Shown here one piece after another: positions 16,489-24,440 of a DNA stretch of 64,000 nt (within the stretch, counting starts at the first letter, position 1; each line of letters begins with the position of its first letter). This DNA is from Bin87 sp026710825 (GTDB taxonomy: Bacteria > Chloroflexota > Dehalococcoidia > Lucifugimonadales > UBA3495): the NCBI GenBank assembly GCA_965232815.1, contig OZ247427.1, forward strand, positions 124,001-188,000. The letters run 5' to 3'. The position numbers and the translations under genes are program-made. The notes beneath the pieces were generated by a model that did no database searches, was not told the DNA's origin, and saw only the letters and a program-made list of their open reading frames with translations.

Positions 16489-17517
16489 ATGAATTTCGGC
16501 ATGTTCACCGACTTCCACATCGGAGACAACAAGACCCAGGCAGAAGCTTTCGACGAGTCTTTCTCCCAGATCGACGACGCCGAGGCCATGGGATTCGATA
16601 CCGTCTGGTTGGCCGAGCACCACTTCAGCCCCGAACGGGCTGTCCTCGCATCGCCCATGGTGATCGCCAGCGCCATCGCGGCGCGTACCAAACGCATTCG
16701 CACCGGCCTCGCGGTGCAGGTCCTCCCGCTCACCAACCCCCTGCGCGTCGCTGAGGAAGCCGCCACCGTTGACCACATCAGCAAGGGCCGGTTCGAGTTC
16801 GGCATCGGCCGCAGCGGTCTCACCAAGTATTACCAGGGTTACAACGTCCCATATTCCGAGAGCCGCGCCCGTTTCCTTGAAGCTCTAGCAATCATCATGA
16901 AGGCCTGGAACAACGATGAGTTCTCTTACAACGGCGAGTTCCATAGCTACAACGATGTCACGGTGGTTCCCAAACCCTTCCAGCAGCCGTACCCGCCGGT
17001 TCGCGTCGCCGTGGCCGGCGAGGACACGTTCCCCCTCGTCGGCAAACTCGGCCACCCCATTTTCGTCAGCGCCAACACGGCCAAGGCCCAGTTGCAGGAG
17101 CGCATCGCCTCCTACGTAGCAGCCCGCAACGAGACGGGACATACCTCAACTCCCGACATCGCAATCCGCATCCCCGTCTACGCTGCCGAAACCACCGCTC
17201 AGGCCCACGAAGAACCCCAGGCCAGCGCGATGTCGGCCATCCAGTACGCCGCCAGCGAATTGGTGAAAACCGCCGCCAGCGAGGAGACCGCCGAACGAAT
17301 CCGCCGCACCGCCAACACGCCCTACGAGGACGTGCTCCGCCAACGTGTGGCGTTCGGCACCCCCGCTGAAATCATCGAACGGTTCCAGGGATACCAGGAA
17401 GACTTCGGCGTGACCGGCGTTGTGATGGAGGTCAACTACGGCGGACGTATCCCCTACGACCGGGTCAAGAACTCGCTGCGTCTCATCAGCGAACAGGTCA
17501 TGCCCCATTTCAAATGA
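16489..17517 (+). CDS. LLM-class flavin-dependent oxidoreductase (luciferase-like)
   Basis: 342 residues. The ATG at 16489 is chosen because GGAGG lies 7 nt upstream and the protein then begins MNFGMFTDFHIGD, as luciferase-like enzymes do; the open frame runs 56 codons further upstream. Key segments are DTVWLAEHHFSPERAVLASP (the EHH motif), RTGLAVQVLPLTNPLRVAEE and GRFEFGIGRSG. The EHH and long insertion fit the FMN-dependent monooxygenase branch, not the F420 branch. These enzymes oxygenate hydrocarbons, amines or sulfur compounds, and the substrate is unknown. The neighbouring divergent GMC gene hints at a shared alcohol/aldehyde pathway. Confidence 0.9.
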   Translation: MNFGMFTDFHIGDNKTQAEAFDESFSQIDDAEAMGFDTVWLAEHHFSPERAVLASPMVIASAIAARTKRIRTGLAVQVLPLTNPLRVAEEAATVDHISKGRFEFGIGRSGLTKYYQGYNVPYSESRARFLEALAIIMKAWNNDEFSYNGEFHSYNDVTVVPKPFQQPYPPVRVAVAGEDTFPLVGKLGHPIFVSANTAKAQLQERIASYVAARNETGHTSTPDIAIRIPVYAAETTAQAHEEPQASAMSAIQYAASELVKTAASEETAERIRRTANTPYEDVLRQRVAFGTPAEIIERFQGYQEDFGVTGVVMEVNYGGRIPYDRVKNSLRLISEQVMPHFK

Positions 17518-17579
17518 GGTTGGGTCCACCCTCATATAGCCAGGAACGCCGGCGGACCGAAGTGGGGGCTTGTCGCGCT

Positions 17580-17927
17580 ATGAGTTTGCCCAGGCTTGCC
17601 GGATGCGCGGTGGTGATTGCAATGGCGGTTGCCGCTTGTACCTCGGCGCCTCCGGTTACCGTGAACGATGCAGAATTCGGCGACGGGTGGCCGTTTCATG
17701 CTGAGACCGCAACGCTGTACTGCGAAGGACCCGACGCCATTTGGGCGGAAATCGCTGGCCAATACTACGCGTTGAACCCCATCGCTCCCGTTTGGGTGGC
17801 AGAGCGCCATCCTGACATCGCATTGAGCAATCTTGAGACGGTTTGGCGCGACGACCCGAATAATCCCGGGACGAAATCAGATCTGGGACCGGTTATGGAC
17901 CGAGCGCTGGCGATCTGCCATGGTTGA
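17580..17927 (+). CDS. DUF2511 (YebY-like) lipoprotein
   Basis: 115 residues from ATG 17580, giving a lipoprotein signal with lipobox VAAC (Cys about residue 20). The mature part matches the DUF2511 family of E. coli YebY in two places: VTVNDAEFGDGWPFHAE followed by TLYC, and DDPNNPGTKSDLGPVMDRAL followed by a Cys. Both family cysteines are kept. YebY is a periplasmic protein reported in connection with copper; whether that applies to this lipid-anchored version is open. The gene is probably translated from the LLM transcript. A palindromic repeat follows. Confidence 0.72.
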   Translation: MSLPRLAGCAVVIAMAVAACTSAPPVTVNDAEFGDGWPFHAETATLYCEGPDAIWAEIAGQYYALNPIAPVWVAERHPDIALSNLETVWRDDPNNPGTKSDLGPVMDRALAICHG

Positions 17928-17970
17928 CGCGGATGGGGGTGGGTCCTGCCACCGAGGGCATCAGAAACTT

Positions 17971-17998
17971 GTAGGGGCGACGCGTACGTCGCCCCTAC
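17971..17998. repeat. small palindromic repeat, GTAGGGGCGA family, copy 3
   Basis: GTAGGGGCGACG (17971-17982) and CGTCGCCCCTAC (17987-17998), 12-bp perfect arms around CGTA. It sits between two convergent genes and may also stop transcription. Confidence 0.85.
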
Positions 17999-18022
17999 GG
18001 TTATCCGGATGGCGGCCGGAGC

Positions 18023-18532
18023 CTAGTGAGCGGCCCCCGTCAACGCCGCCTGCGCGGCCAGTTCCTCGTCCCACGGCCCTGACAAACGACCCTTATCGGT
18101 CCCGCCGATCATGTACCCGCTCTCGTCGTGCCCCCATTGCTCGCGAGGCATCTCATACGACAATTCGATGCCGTTGCCATCGGGGTCGCGGATGTAGATG
18201 CCAATGGCATGGCCGTGGTCCGACACCCGGTCGATGGTTATCCCCTTGTCCTTGACCCGGTGGTACAACTCCGCCAAGTCGTCCAGAGTTTCCATATACC
18301 AGGCCATGTGGTTGAGCCCCACCTGGCCGCCTTGCGGCCCTAACGCATCCTCGCCCACCTGCGTCAGCGCGATCTCGTGGGAGTTCCCCAGGTCCGCGGA
18401 CATGAAGGCGGCGCGCCCGGGAAAGAACCCGTACGTGTGCAGGCCCAGCAGGTCCTCATACCATTCTCGCGAGCGTTCCGCATTGCGCACGAAAATGTTG
18501 ACGTGGCCCAGATTTCTCGGAGTGTATCCCAT
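18023..18532 (-). CDS. VOC-family (glyoxalase/extradiol dioxygenase-like) protein
   Basis: 169 residues from ATG 18532 with AAGGAGG 6 nt upstream. Two beta-alpha-beta-beta-beta modules are visible. The metal-ligand positions of type I extradiol dioxygenases are present in outline: His in LGHVNIFVRN, His in VGLNHMAWYME, and Glu in DPDGNGIELSYE. It could be a ring-cleavage dioxygenase, a glyoxalase or a related isomerase. The length of a single pair of modules favours the smaller VOC enzymes over full catechol dioxygenases. It lies alone between convergent and same-strand genes. Confidence 0.85.
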   Translation of the reverse strand: MGYTPRNLGHVNIFVRNAERSREWYEDLLGLHTYGFFPGRAAFMSADLGNSHEIALTQVGEDALGPQGGQVGLNHMAWYMETLDDLAELYHRVKDKGITIDRVSDHGHAIGIYIRDPDGNGIELSYEMPREQWGHDESGYMIGGTDKGRLSGPWDEELAAQAALTGAAH

Positions 18533-18576
18533 GGTTCCCTCCTTATTCCGCAACGAATCGAGTTTCTAGTTGCGCC

Positions 18577-18585
18577 ATGATAGCA
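18577..18585 (-). promoter_or_regulatory. candidate extended -10 promoter for the VOC gene
   Basis: Minus strand TATCAT (18577-18582) preceded by TGC (extended -10). A TTGACA occurs only 11 bp further upstream, too near to act as the normal -35 for this -10. Confidence 0.3.
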
Positions 18586-18657
18586 AGCCCAAGTGTCAAA
18601 ATAAAGGCTACGAGATTCGAGGAACGATAGTTAGATTACACAAACTCGAGCCGGAAG

Positions 18658-18918
18658 TTATCCGAGCGGTGCGATGGTTCCAGGCAATTCTCCCGCTTGG
18701 GCATTATTCCAACAACCCCAAAGTTCGTCCTGCCGGATCGTCGCCCACTCCATGACGTCCCGTTGGCGCCGCGTTGGTAGGCTGCCGTGCAAGACCGCAA
18801 GGGAACCTATCGCTATTTGCACCTCACGTTCTCCGTAAACCGCGTGGAAATGCGCTGGCCCGTGCTCCCTGAAATAAATGCGAATGGTGATACCGTTAAA
18901 CCGGCACACTTCAGGCAT
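18658..18918 (-). CDS. DUF4160 protein (partner of DUF2442)
   Basis: 86 residues from ATG 18918. The N-terminus MPEVCRFNGITIRIYFREHG followed by PAHFHAVYGE is the family signature (P-x-I-x-x-F-x-G-I, then H-x-P/A-HFH). The middle GSLPTRRQRDVMEWATIRQD and C-terminal leucine-proline end are also typical. It overlaps the upstream DUF2442 gene by 8 nt, so the two are translationally coupled. Such pairs behave like compact two-gene accessory modules and have been suspected to be toxin-antitoxin-like. I know of no biochemical proof, so that is inference. Confidence 0.85.
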   Translation of the reverse strand: MPEVCRFNGITIRIYFREHGPAHFHAVYGEREVQIAIGSLAVLHGSLPTRRQRDVMEWATIRQDELWGCWNNAQAGELPGTIAPLG

Positions 18919-19195
18919 CTTGCATGAGCGATTCAGCACCCGGCATGATTTCCTCAACTGTCTTGCCGGTTAATTCGAGGTACAACGCATCCGGACACAG
19001 TTCGATGTCATCGCCCCACGCGACGGCGCGATGCGGCGCAATATGCACCATATCAAAATAGCCTGGCCTATCCCACGCATTGAATACGCCTTTTCCCGCG
19101 ACGTCGGACAGGTCGACCTCGCCGCTGGAACCGTCGGAGTATTTCAACCAGATCCGATATTTTCCTCGCGACTGTACGTCAACAGGATGGATCAT
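18911..19195 (-). CDS. DUF2442 protein (partner of DUF4160)
   Basis: 94 residues. The segments YRIWLKYSDGSSGEVDLSDV, GVFNAWDRPGYFDMVHI and AVAWGDDIELCPDALYLELT follow the DUF2442 consensus (F/YxDG, D-L-S, W-x-x-x-DLxPDxLY). It is upstream of and overlaps DUF4160. Co-occurrence of the two families is a known pattern. No separate promoter is clear. A hairpin 27 bp upstream separates it from the ThDP enzyme gene. Confidence 0.87.
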   Translation of the reverse strand: MIHPVDVQSRGKYRIWLKYSDGSSGEVDLSDVAGKGVFNAWDRPGYFDMVHIAPHRAVAWGDDIELCPDALYLELTGKTVEEIMPGAESLMQDA

Positions 19196-19221
19196 GTGAT
19201 TCCTCGCACGTGGTGTTTGCG

Positions 19222-19249
19222 GGTGGGCAGAGAACGAACCCTGCCCACC
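19222..19249 (-). terminator. inverted repeat after the ThDP enzyme gene
   Basis: GGTGGGCAG (19222-19230) and CTGCCCACC (19241-19249), perfect 9-bp arms with a 10-nt loop. It lies 10 nt past the stop of the minus-strand ThDP gene. No T-run follows, so termination is plausible but not certain. Confidence 0.5.
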
Positions 19250-19258
19250 GGGTGAAGT

Positions 19259-20977
19259 TTACCCTATCTCGTCGCTCATGCTGTAGATCTGACCAGGCCG
19301 CCCGCCCGCCGGCAGGCCCAACGGCAGGTGCACGTTCAGCAGGTACGGCCGCTTTTCGTCCTCGACTATGCGTAGGCCCCGCTCAATGGCTTCACCGATC
19401 GTTGCCTCATCCGTGGCGTCCGCGGCTTCCACGCCGAACCCCTCGGCCAATTTCACCGGATCGATGTTGTCCAGCACTACGCCCCGGTACTCGCCGGTAT
19501 CCTTCATCTGCGCGCCGGCGTTCGCCCACGAGTTGGCTACGATGCCATACGCGCCGTTGTTGGAAATCACGTACATCACCGGCACGTTGTGGCTCGCCGC
19601 CGTCCATAGCGCGTGGTCGGAATAGTACAGCGATCCATCACCGACCAGGCCCACCACCGGCTTGTCCGGCGCGCCCAGCTTCGCGCCGATCGCCGCCCCG
19701 ACTCCATAACCCTCGGACCCTCCGGCCGGCCGGATGTACTGGTTGTTTCCGGCGTCACCCGTGTTGTCCAGGATGTCCTGAGCCACGGCAAACTGTTCGA
19801 TGGTCACCAGGCCACCCCCGCGCCTCTCCAGCGCGGCGTCCAGCGCATCACCCAGCGCCACCGCGCGCACTCTACCCTCCTGCGGCGCGACGTTCTGAGC
19901 GTTGGCTCGGGTCCGCGCTCTCAGCGACGCCACTTCCTCTCGAGCCGCGCCGCGCCGGTCGGACATATCGTCGCCATCTGTGGCATCCAGCAGGCTTTGC
20001 GCAGCGCGTTTCTCGTCGGCCAGCACCGCCAGGCCCAGGCCGGGAATGTTCTCCAGGTTCTCCGCGTCCGCGCCGATGGCAATGGTGCGCTCGGCGTTGA
20101 AGAACGCGGTGTAATCGCTGGCGTTGCCCGCGCCGTTGTGCGTAACCCCGATGCACAGAATCAGGTCCGGATCAATGTCCGCCGCTTGTTCCAGCCGCCG
20201 CCCGCCGGCATGCAGTGGATGCTTGATCGGCACCGCGCGGGGATCACCCACTACCGGCACACCGAACCGCTCGGCCAATGCCGTCACCTCACCTATTGCT
20301 CCGCTCTTCCACACGCCGTCGCCCACGTACATCATCGGGCGCTTGGCGTCTCGCAGCGCGCTGGCCACCGCTTCCACGTCCGAGTTCGACGGATATCCGG
20401 CGCGAAATTCCGGAATGCCGCCATCAATAATGTTGGCCGTGTGTTCCTGATGCCCCAGCAGCCGGTCGTACACGGCAAGATGCACCGGTCCCACCGGCGG
20501 CGTCATGGCCACCCGCAGGGCGCGCTCCACCGCGGCCGGCAGACCCTCCGGTTCGATCACCGTCCAGTTGGCCTTCATCATCGGCGCTGCGATGGCCGTC
20601 GGCCCCGCGTTGTGGCTGACGTCCAGGCTTATCTTGCCCGCGAAACTGCCGGTGTCGCCGGCGAACGTGATCACCACCACGGGCAGGCTCCCGGTCCAGA
20701 TGTTGATCAACTGCCCCATCGCCTGCGCCAGTCCCGCGCCCAGGTGGACTACCATCACCCCGGGCGTAAGGCTGCCCTGCGTGTACCCGCCCGCCATCGC
20801 GGTAACGGCGCCCTCGTGGAGGCCCAATATGCCGTGGATGTCGGAACGGGCGTGCAGCGAATCGAAGAACAACGCCTCGCGAGAACCGGAGTTGTTGAAC
20901 ACATACTTGACGCCGGACGCCACAAGCTGTTCGACCATCAATTGGGATGCGGAGGCGGTCATCTGCCTGGTCTGCAT
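19259..20977 (-). CDS. thiamine-diphosphate-dependent enzyme (acetolactate synthase/benzoylformate decarboxylase-like)
   Basis: 572 residues from ATG 20977 with AAGGAG upstream. Domain order is PYR, central, PP. The catalytic Glu of the PYR domain is in GILGLHEGAVTAMAGGY. The ThDP-Mg motif in the PP domain is LVGDGSLYYSDHALWTAASH followed by NN (GDG...NN). Length fits the acetolactate synthase/benzoylformate decarboxylase/oxalyl-CoA decarboxylase superfamily. No FAD-binding or regulatory-subunit partner is adjacent, so a decarboxylase or C-C lyase in catabolism is likelier than branched-chain amino-acid synthesis. Confidence 0.88.
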   Translation of the reverse strand: MQTRQMTASASQLMVEQLVASGVKYVFNNSGSREALFFDSLHARSDIHGILGLHEGAVTAMAGGYTQGSLTPGVMVVHLGAGLAQAMGQLINIWTGSLPVVVITFAGDTGSFAGKISLDVSHNAGPTAIAAPMMKANWTVIEPEGLPAAVERALRVAMTPPVGPVHLAVYDRLLGHQEHTANIIDGGIPEFRAGYPSNSDVEAVASALRDAKRPMMYVGDGVWKSGAIGEVTALAERFGVPVVGDPRAVPIKHPLHAGGRRLEQAADIDPDLILCIGVTHNGAGNASDYTAFFNAERTIAIGADAENLENIPGLGLAVLADEKRAAQSLLDATDGDDMSDRRGAAREEVASLRARTRANAQNVAPQEGRVRAVALGDALDAALERRGGGLVTIEQFAVAQDILDNTGDAGNNQYIRPAGGSEGYGVGAAIGAKLGAPDKPVVGLVGDGSLYYSDHALWTAASHNVPVMYVISNNGAYGIVANSWANAGAQMKDTGEYRGVVLDNIDPVKLAEGFGVEAADATDEATIGEAIERGLRIVEDEKRPYLLNVHLPLGLPAGGRPGQIYSMSDEIG

Positions 20978-21017
20978 GGAAATTCTCCTTGTGCTGAGAA
21001 AGTAGCCGAGTGGAGGC

Positions 21018-21046
21018 ATAGTAAGCCGCCTCCCCGTTCGTGTCCA
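21018..21046 (-). promoter_or_regulatory. candidate sigma-70 promoter of the ThDP enzyme gene
   Basis: Minus strand TGGACA (21041-21046), 17-bp spacer, TACTAT (21018-21023). Predicted start near 21011 gives a 34-nt leader. Confidence 0.5.
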
Positions 21047-21148
21047 CCAACGTACGCAACCGGAGTCCGATTGAATGCCTGAACGCCGTGCCTCACCTAT
21101 CGTAGAAGACGTCAGGCGCGGCCGATAGCCCCTCCCTCCTGCCCCCGG

Positions 21149-21193
21149 TCACCGGCGTAGGGGCAGGTTTGAAACCTGCCCCTACGCCGGTGA
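21149..21193. repeat. perfect 45-bp palindrome, GTAGGGGCA variant
   Basis: Two perfect 22-bp arms (21149-21170 and 21172-21193) around a single G. The core is GTAGGGGCAGGTTT and its complement. It lies 17 bp after the stop of the kinase-like gene and may act as a terminator there, but its sequence relates it to the GTAGGGGCGA repeats. Confidence 0.9.
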
Positions 21194-21210
21194 TGCACAG
21201 TCCGCGCGGG

Positions 21211-22113
21211 TCACTGCTCCGATGCCAGACCCTCCCGCAGCGCGTCCGCCGCCACCGGCCCCAGTCGAGTTGCCAGGATGGCCGCTCCCTCCTCCGCGAT
21301 CCGCCAGTCCCTCTCCTGGATCTGCGCCACCGTCTGACCGGCCAGCCGACGCCCGTAATCCGCCACGAACCTGCCCAGCGCATCGTCATCACCGCCGCCG
21401 GTCATCTGTCTGAACAAACGGAACATCGGATCCGTTCGCGCCGCGTTCCAGGCATCCTCAAAGGTCAATCCCTCCGGATGATTGTCGAATAGCAGCGAAA
21501 CGCCGAAATCGATCAGGCGAATCTCCCCATCCGCACGCACGATGATGTGCGAGCGGCCCTCCGGATCGGATATGGTTGCGTCGTTATAGCAGACGCCGGC
21601 CGAGTGCAGCCGCGACAGAGCGGATGCCAGCGCCATGCCTATGGCGCGCATCGTGTCCGCCGTGGCCTCATCAGGTGGCAGGTCAGTGAGGAACCGCCCA
21701 TCCACGAATTCCTCGCTGATGAATCCATCGATTGTCGGATGCTGTCTCGGCCCAACACCCAGCGACCCGGCTATCTCAGCGATCTTGGCTTCCCGACTGC
21801 TCTGGCAAGGCTTGATGACGACGGTGGAATCCCCTTCGGCAATGATCGCGACTCGACCGCGGCTCCGTCCGTCATACCTGACTGACGCAGCTTCGGATTC
21901 AGCCCCATACACCATCTCGTACGTCGCCGGAAACAGGCCGTATACCGAGAACTGTTCAATGCGGTCGTCACCCAGCAGCAGTTCCCAAAGGTCCGGATCA
22001 ACCCGCGCCAGGGGCCAGAGGGGCCACAAGCGTTCGGGGCATTGGGCGGCGAACACCGCCGCATCTCGCTCTCGGATTAGTTCGGGCGTCACCGATGGCA
22101 GACCGGCCATCAC
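21211..22113 (-). CDS. compact protein-kinase-like protein (RIO/Bud32-like core)
   Basis: 300 residues. Starts at GTG 22113 or ATG 22110; no clear SD decides. After about 85 unassigned residues the kinase core is readable: beta-3 Lys in STVVIKPC (K101), helix-C Glu near 108-113, hinge SEEFVDGRFL, catalytic loop LHSAGVCYND (D178) and IRLIDFG (DFG Asp 202). The HRD motif is replaced by CYND, as in RIO/Bud32-type atypical kinases. The protein could phosphorylate a protein or a small molecule. It is the last gene of a serine hydrolase-DUF952-kinase run. Confidence 0.65.
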   Translation of the reverse strand: MMAGLPSVTPELIRERDAAVFAAQCPERLWPLWPLARVDPDLWELLLGDDRIEQFSVYGLFPATYEMVYGAESEAASVRYDGRSRGRVAIIAEGDSTVVIKPCQSSREAKIAEIAGSLGVGPRQHPTIDGFISEEFVDGRFLTDLPPDEATADTMRAIGMALASALSRLHSAGVCYNDATISDPEGRSHIIVRADGEIRLIDFGVSLLFDNHPEGLTFEDAWNAARTDPMFRLFRQMTGGGDDDALGRFVADYGRRLAGQTVAQIQERDWRIAEEGAAILATRLGPVAADALREGLASEQ

Positions 22114-22170
22114 ATCCCCGATGGCGGATAGTTGAGCATCTGAGTACCGGATGTTGCGACCTGCCTTGCG

Positions 22171-22527
22171 TCAGCCGGCGTCGGTCAATGTGAACACGCT
22201 AGGGTCGGCAGAGTCAGGTACCAGCGCCCGCACCCGCACCACCGCATCGGGATTGATCGGCCCGTACACATGCGGATAAATCTCGCCGGACCGTGCCGCC
22301 TCTCGTATCACCGGCGAGTCCTCCGGCAGTCGCTCCGTATCAACGTCCAGGGCTATCAGGTCGGTGCGCCCGGCAAAAAGCCGTGCCGCCACCCGCAGCA
22401 TCTGCTCCTCATCCGCGCTGGCGTGGATGAAACCCTCTTCCGCCAGCGACGGCGCCCGATACTCTCCGTCAGCCACCCCCGCTTCCCAATCAGCCCCAAA
22501 CGCCAGGTGATAGATGATGTCAGCCAT
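22171..22527 (-). CDS. DUF952 protein
   Basis: 118 residues. It begins MADIIYHLAFGADWEAGVAD and contains LAEEGFIHASADEEQMLRVA and EIYPHVYGPINPDAVVRVRA, which are the three conserved blocks of DUF952, including the FIHxS and YPHxYGPI motifs. The family is of unknown function and is related in fold to ADP-ribosyl-binding or transferase-like proteins according to general annotation. It starts 3 bp after the serine hydrolase stop, so translational coupling is likely. Confidence 0.9.
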   Translation of the reverse strand: MADIIYHLAFGADWEAGVADGEYRAPSLAEEGFIHASADEEQMLRVAARLFAGRTDLIALDVDTERLPEDSPVIREAARSGEIYPHVYGPINPDAVVRVRALVPDSADPSVFTLTDAG

Positions 22528-22530
22528 CGT

Positions 22531-23637
22531 CTACCGGCACGCCGCCCGCACCGCCCGCGAGATCGTAGCCAACCGCGGGTTGTTGGTCGCGCTGGCCCTG
22601 AAACCGTTGGTAATGTAGGCCACCGCGAGACCCATCGACGGGTCCGACCAGCCAACCGACGTGCCCGCTCCCCCGTGCCCGAACGTCCCTGCCCCCTGGT
22701 TCGCGCTGACCCCCATCCTGTTGTCGTCCAGCACCAGCCCCAGCGAGCGACGCATCCGCGTGCCCAGCGAAAAGTCATTGGCCTCCAGTTGCAACCGCGT
22801 GCCCTCCGCCACCGTCTCCGGTTTCATGATCCGCACGCCGTCCAACTCGCCGCCGTTCCCCATCATCGCGTAAAAGCGCGCCAGGCCTCGGGCCGCGAAG
22901 ATACCTCCGCCGGCGGGATGCACGGCTTGGTGCACTTCAGGACGATTGTAGGGACGGATCATTCCGGGACGGTCGCAGTCTTCCATCGCGTGGATGCGCG
23001 AAACCCTGTGCTCCAGTTCCGGCGGCAGCCCCACGTAACCGTCGTTGATGCCCAGGGGGTCCAGGATCTCTTCGCGCAGGAACACGCCGATGTGGCGGCC
23101 GTCAATCCGCTGCACCAACTCTCCGATCACCCACCCGAAATTCCGCGGGTGGTAAGCCATGATCTGCCCGGCCGGATAGTCGGGAATAACGTCCTCCATG
23201 CACTTGACTACGTAGTCCCAGTCCTGCCAGCGGTCCCACGATAGCTCTGGCGGAGTTTCCGGGAACCCGCCTCGATGCGTCAGAATATGCCGTATCGTCA
23301 CGCCGCCCTTGTTGTGCTTGGCAAACCCGGGCCAGTAGTTCGCCACCGCGTCGTCCCAGTCCAGTTGCCCCCGTTCCCACAGGATGTGCAGGCACGCCGC
23401 TGCCAACGGCTTCGTGGACGAGTACAGGATGAACATCGTGTCGCCATCCACCGGTGTGCCGGCGGCATCGTCGGCCAACCCGCCCCAAATGTCCACCGCC
23501 AGTTTGCCGTGGCGGTACACCGCCAACCCGGCGCCCGGATGCAGCCCTTGTTCAATTTGCTGGTGGAAAAGTTTTTCGAGCTCCTGAACGGCGGCGGGGT
23601 TAATCCCGACTTGCTCTTGAACGGTGGCGGTGGTCAT
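22531..23637 (-). CDS. serine hydrolase, beta-lactamase/esterase EstB family
   Basis: 368 residues from ATG 23637 (AAGAGGA upstream; the codon before it is a TTG). The S-x-x-K motif is FILYSSTKPLAAACLH, and the HGG-type motif near the C-terminus is FGHGGAGTSVGW. A tyrosine in IMAYHPRNFGWVIGE is the candidate second motif. The order and length match class C-like esterases and D-aminopeptidases. No signal peptide is visible, so it probably works in the cytoplasm on esters or amides rather than as a resistance enzyme. It heads a three-gene run. Confidence 0.88.
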   Translation of the reverse strand: MTTATVQEQVGINPAAVQELEKLFHQQIEQGLHPGAGLAVYRHGKLAVDIWGGLADDAAGTPVDGDTMFILYSSTKPLAAACLHILWERGQLDWDDAVANYWPGFAKHNKGGVTIRHILTHRGGFPETPPELSWDRWQDWDYVVKCMEDVIPDYPAGQIMAYHPRNFGWVIGELVQRIDGRHIGVFLREEILDPLGINDGYVGLPPELEHRVSRIHAMEDCDRPGMIRPYNRPEVHQAVHPAGGGIFAARGLARFYAMMGNGGELDGVRIMKPETVAEGTRLQLEANDFSLGTRMRRSLGLVLDDNRMGVSANQGAGTFGHGGAGTSVGWSDPSMGLAVAYITNGFRASATNNPRLATISRAVRAACR

Positions 23638-23649
23638 CAATAATCCTCT

Positions 23650-24087
23650 TCAGTTGGCGAATGTGGTTTCCAGGTTGGCCGACAGGTCAAAAAAATGCTG
23701 CAGGCTCTGGTTGTACCTGAAAAACAGGTCCGCCCGCAGTTGGTCGCCCGTGGCGTTGTTGGAAATCTCGTTGATCATGTCCAGGCTCACCAGGGTCTGG
23801 CCGGCCTCGGCTCCCCCATTGGCTTTGATATTCTCCAGCATCGTTCGCCAGGCATCGGGCTCCATCTCGATGAAAAAGTCCACGTTGATCAGATCGTACT
23901 CGTTCCCGGTCCGTACCGACTTGCACTCGAACGCCTCGAACGTGACCACGTAAACCTCGTCGGCGATTTTCACCCCCATGTCGGCATCTACCGTGCCGAA
24001 TTGACGGTAGCCTGCGTCCTCGTTGACCAGGTTTTTCAGGGCCTCAAACCAGGCCAGCGAGGGAAATGCGACAGCATCATCAGCCAT
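23650..24087 (-). CDS. small conserved protein, possibly SCP2/sterol-carrier-like
   Basis: 145 residues with GAGGAGG upstream of ATG 24087. It contains SLAWFEALKNLVNEDAGYRQ, FFIEMEPDAWRTMLENI and LFFRYNQSLQHFFDLSANLE. The pattern of short N-terminal helix, beta-sheet and W-x-x-M/L helix resembles SCP2-type lipid carriers, but I cannot confirm the family by eye. A two-codon ATG AAC TGA lies between the SD and the true ATG; the spacing favours the second ATG. It is 12 bp upstream of the serine hydrolase gene start and may be in its operon. Confidence 0.55.
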   Translation of the reverse strand: MADDAVAFPSLAWFEALKNLVNEDAGYRQFGTVDADMGVKIADEVYVVTFEAFECKSVRTGNEYDLINVDFFIEMEPDAWRTMLENIKANGGAEAGQTLVSLDMINEISNNATGDQLRADLFFRYNQSLQHFFDLSANLETTFAN

Positions 24088-24131
24088 TCAGTTCATGCCT
24101 CCTCGGACAATCGACCGGCGTCGGGCCGGTC

Positions 24132-24440
24132 CTATTCGTTGAAATAAGGGTCTCCGGTTTTCTCGCCGGCCGAAAACGGCGCCATTTGCCGGAGGTAGTG
24201 ATCGGGATCCGACCCGGGCGACGCTTTGCCCATCGCGTCGTCCACCATCTTGTAATACCGCGGATCCAAGTTTCGGTATTCGTCTGCCTCGGTGCGCCCC
24301 TGGGAAAACGACGACATGATCCGTTCCATACCGGCATCCCCGCAGTGCGAACATTCCACGCCTGTAGCCGCTGACGCCATCTTGAAAAACAGACTGCTGA
24401 CCCGGTGGCAAGCCTGGCAGCGGTATTCGTAAATGGGCAT
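24132..24440 (-). CDS. FmdB-family zinc-ribbon protein
   Basis: 102 residues. MPIYEYRCQACHRVSS with CxxC, and later CSHCG (CxxC), form the FmdB/CxxC-CxxC-SSSS-type zinc ribbon. The family occurs near amide-metabolism genes and is thought to be regulatory or nucleic-acid binding. After residue 45 the chain is polar, with a repeated D-x-Y pattern and no further motif. Spacing to the neighbours is short, but no SD is evident. Confidence 0.85.
   Translation of the reverse strand: MPIYEYRCQACHRVSSLFFKMASAATGVECSHCGDAGMERIMSSFSQGRTEADEYRNLDPRYYKMVDDAMGKASPGSDPDHYLRQMAPFSAGEKTGDPYFNE

Noticed and set aside
19259..20977. Acetolactate synthase for branched-chain amino acids (ilvB)
   Set aside because: No regulatory subunit or ilv genes are nearby; the ThDP enzyme could equally be a benzoylformate-type decarboxylase, so no symbol is given.
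22531..23637. Antibiotic-resistance beta-lactamase
   Set aside because: No signal peptide and the EstB-like length and motifs point to an esterase or peptidase.
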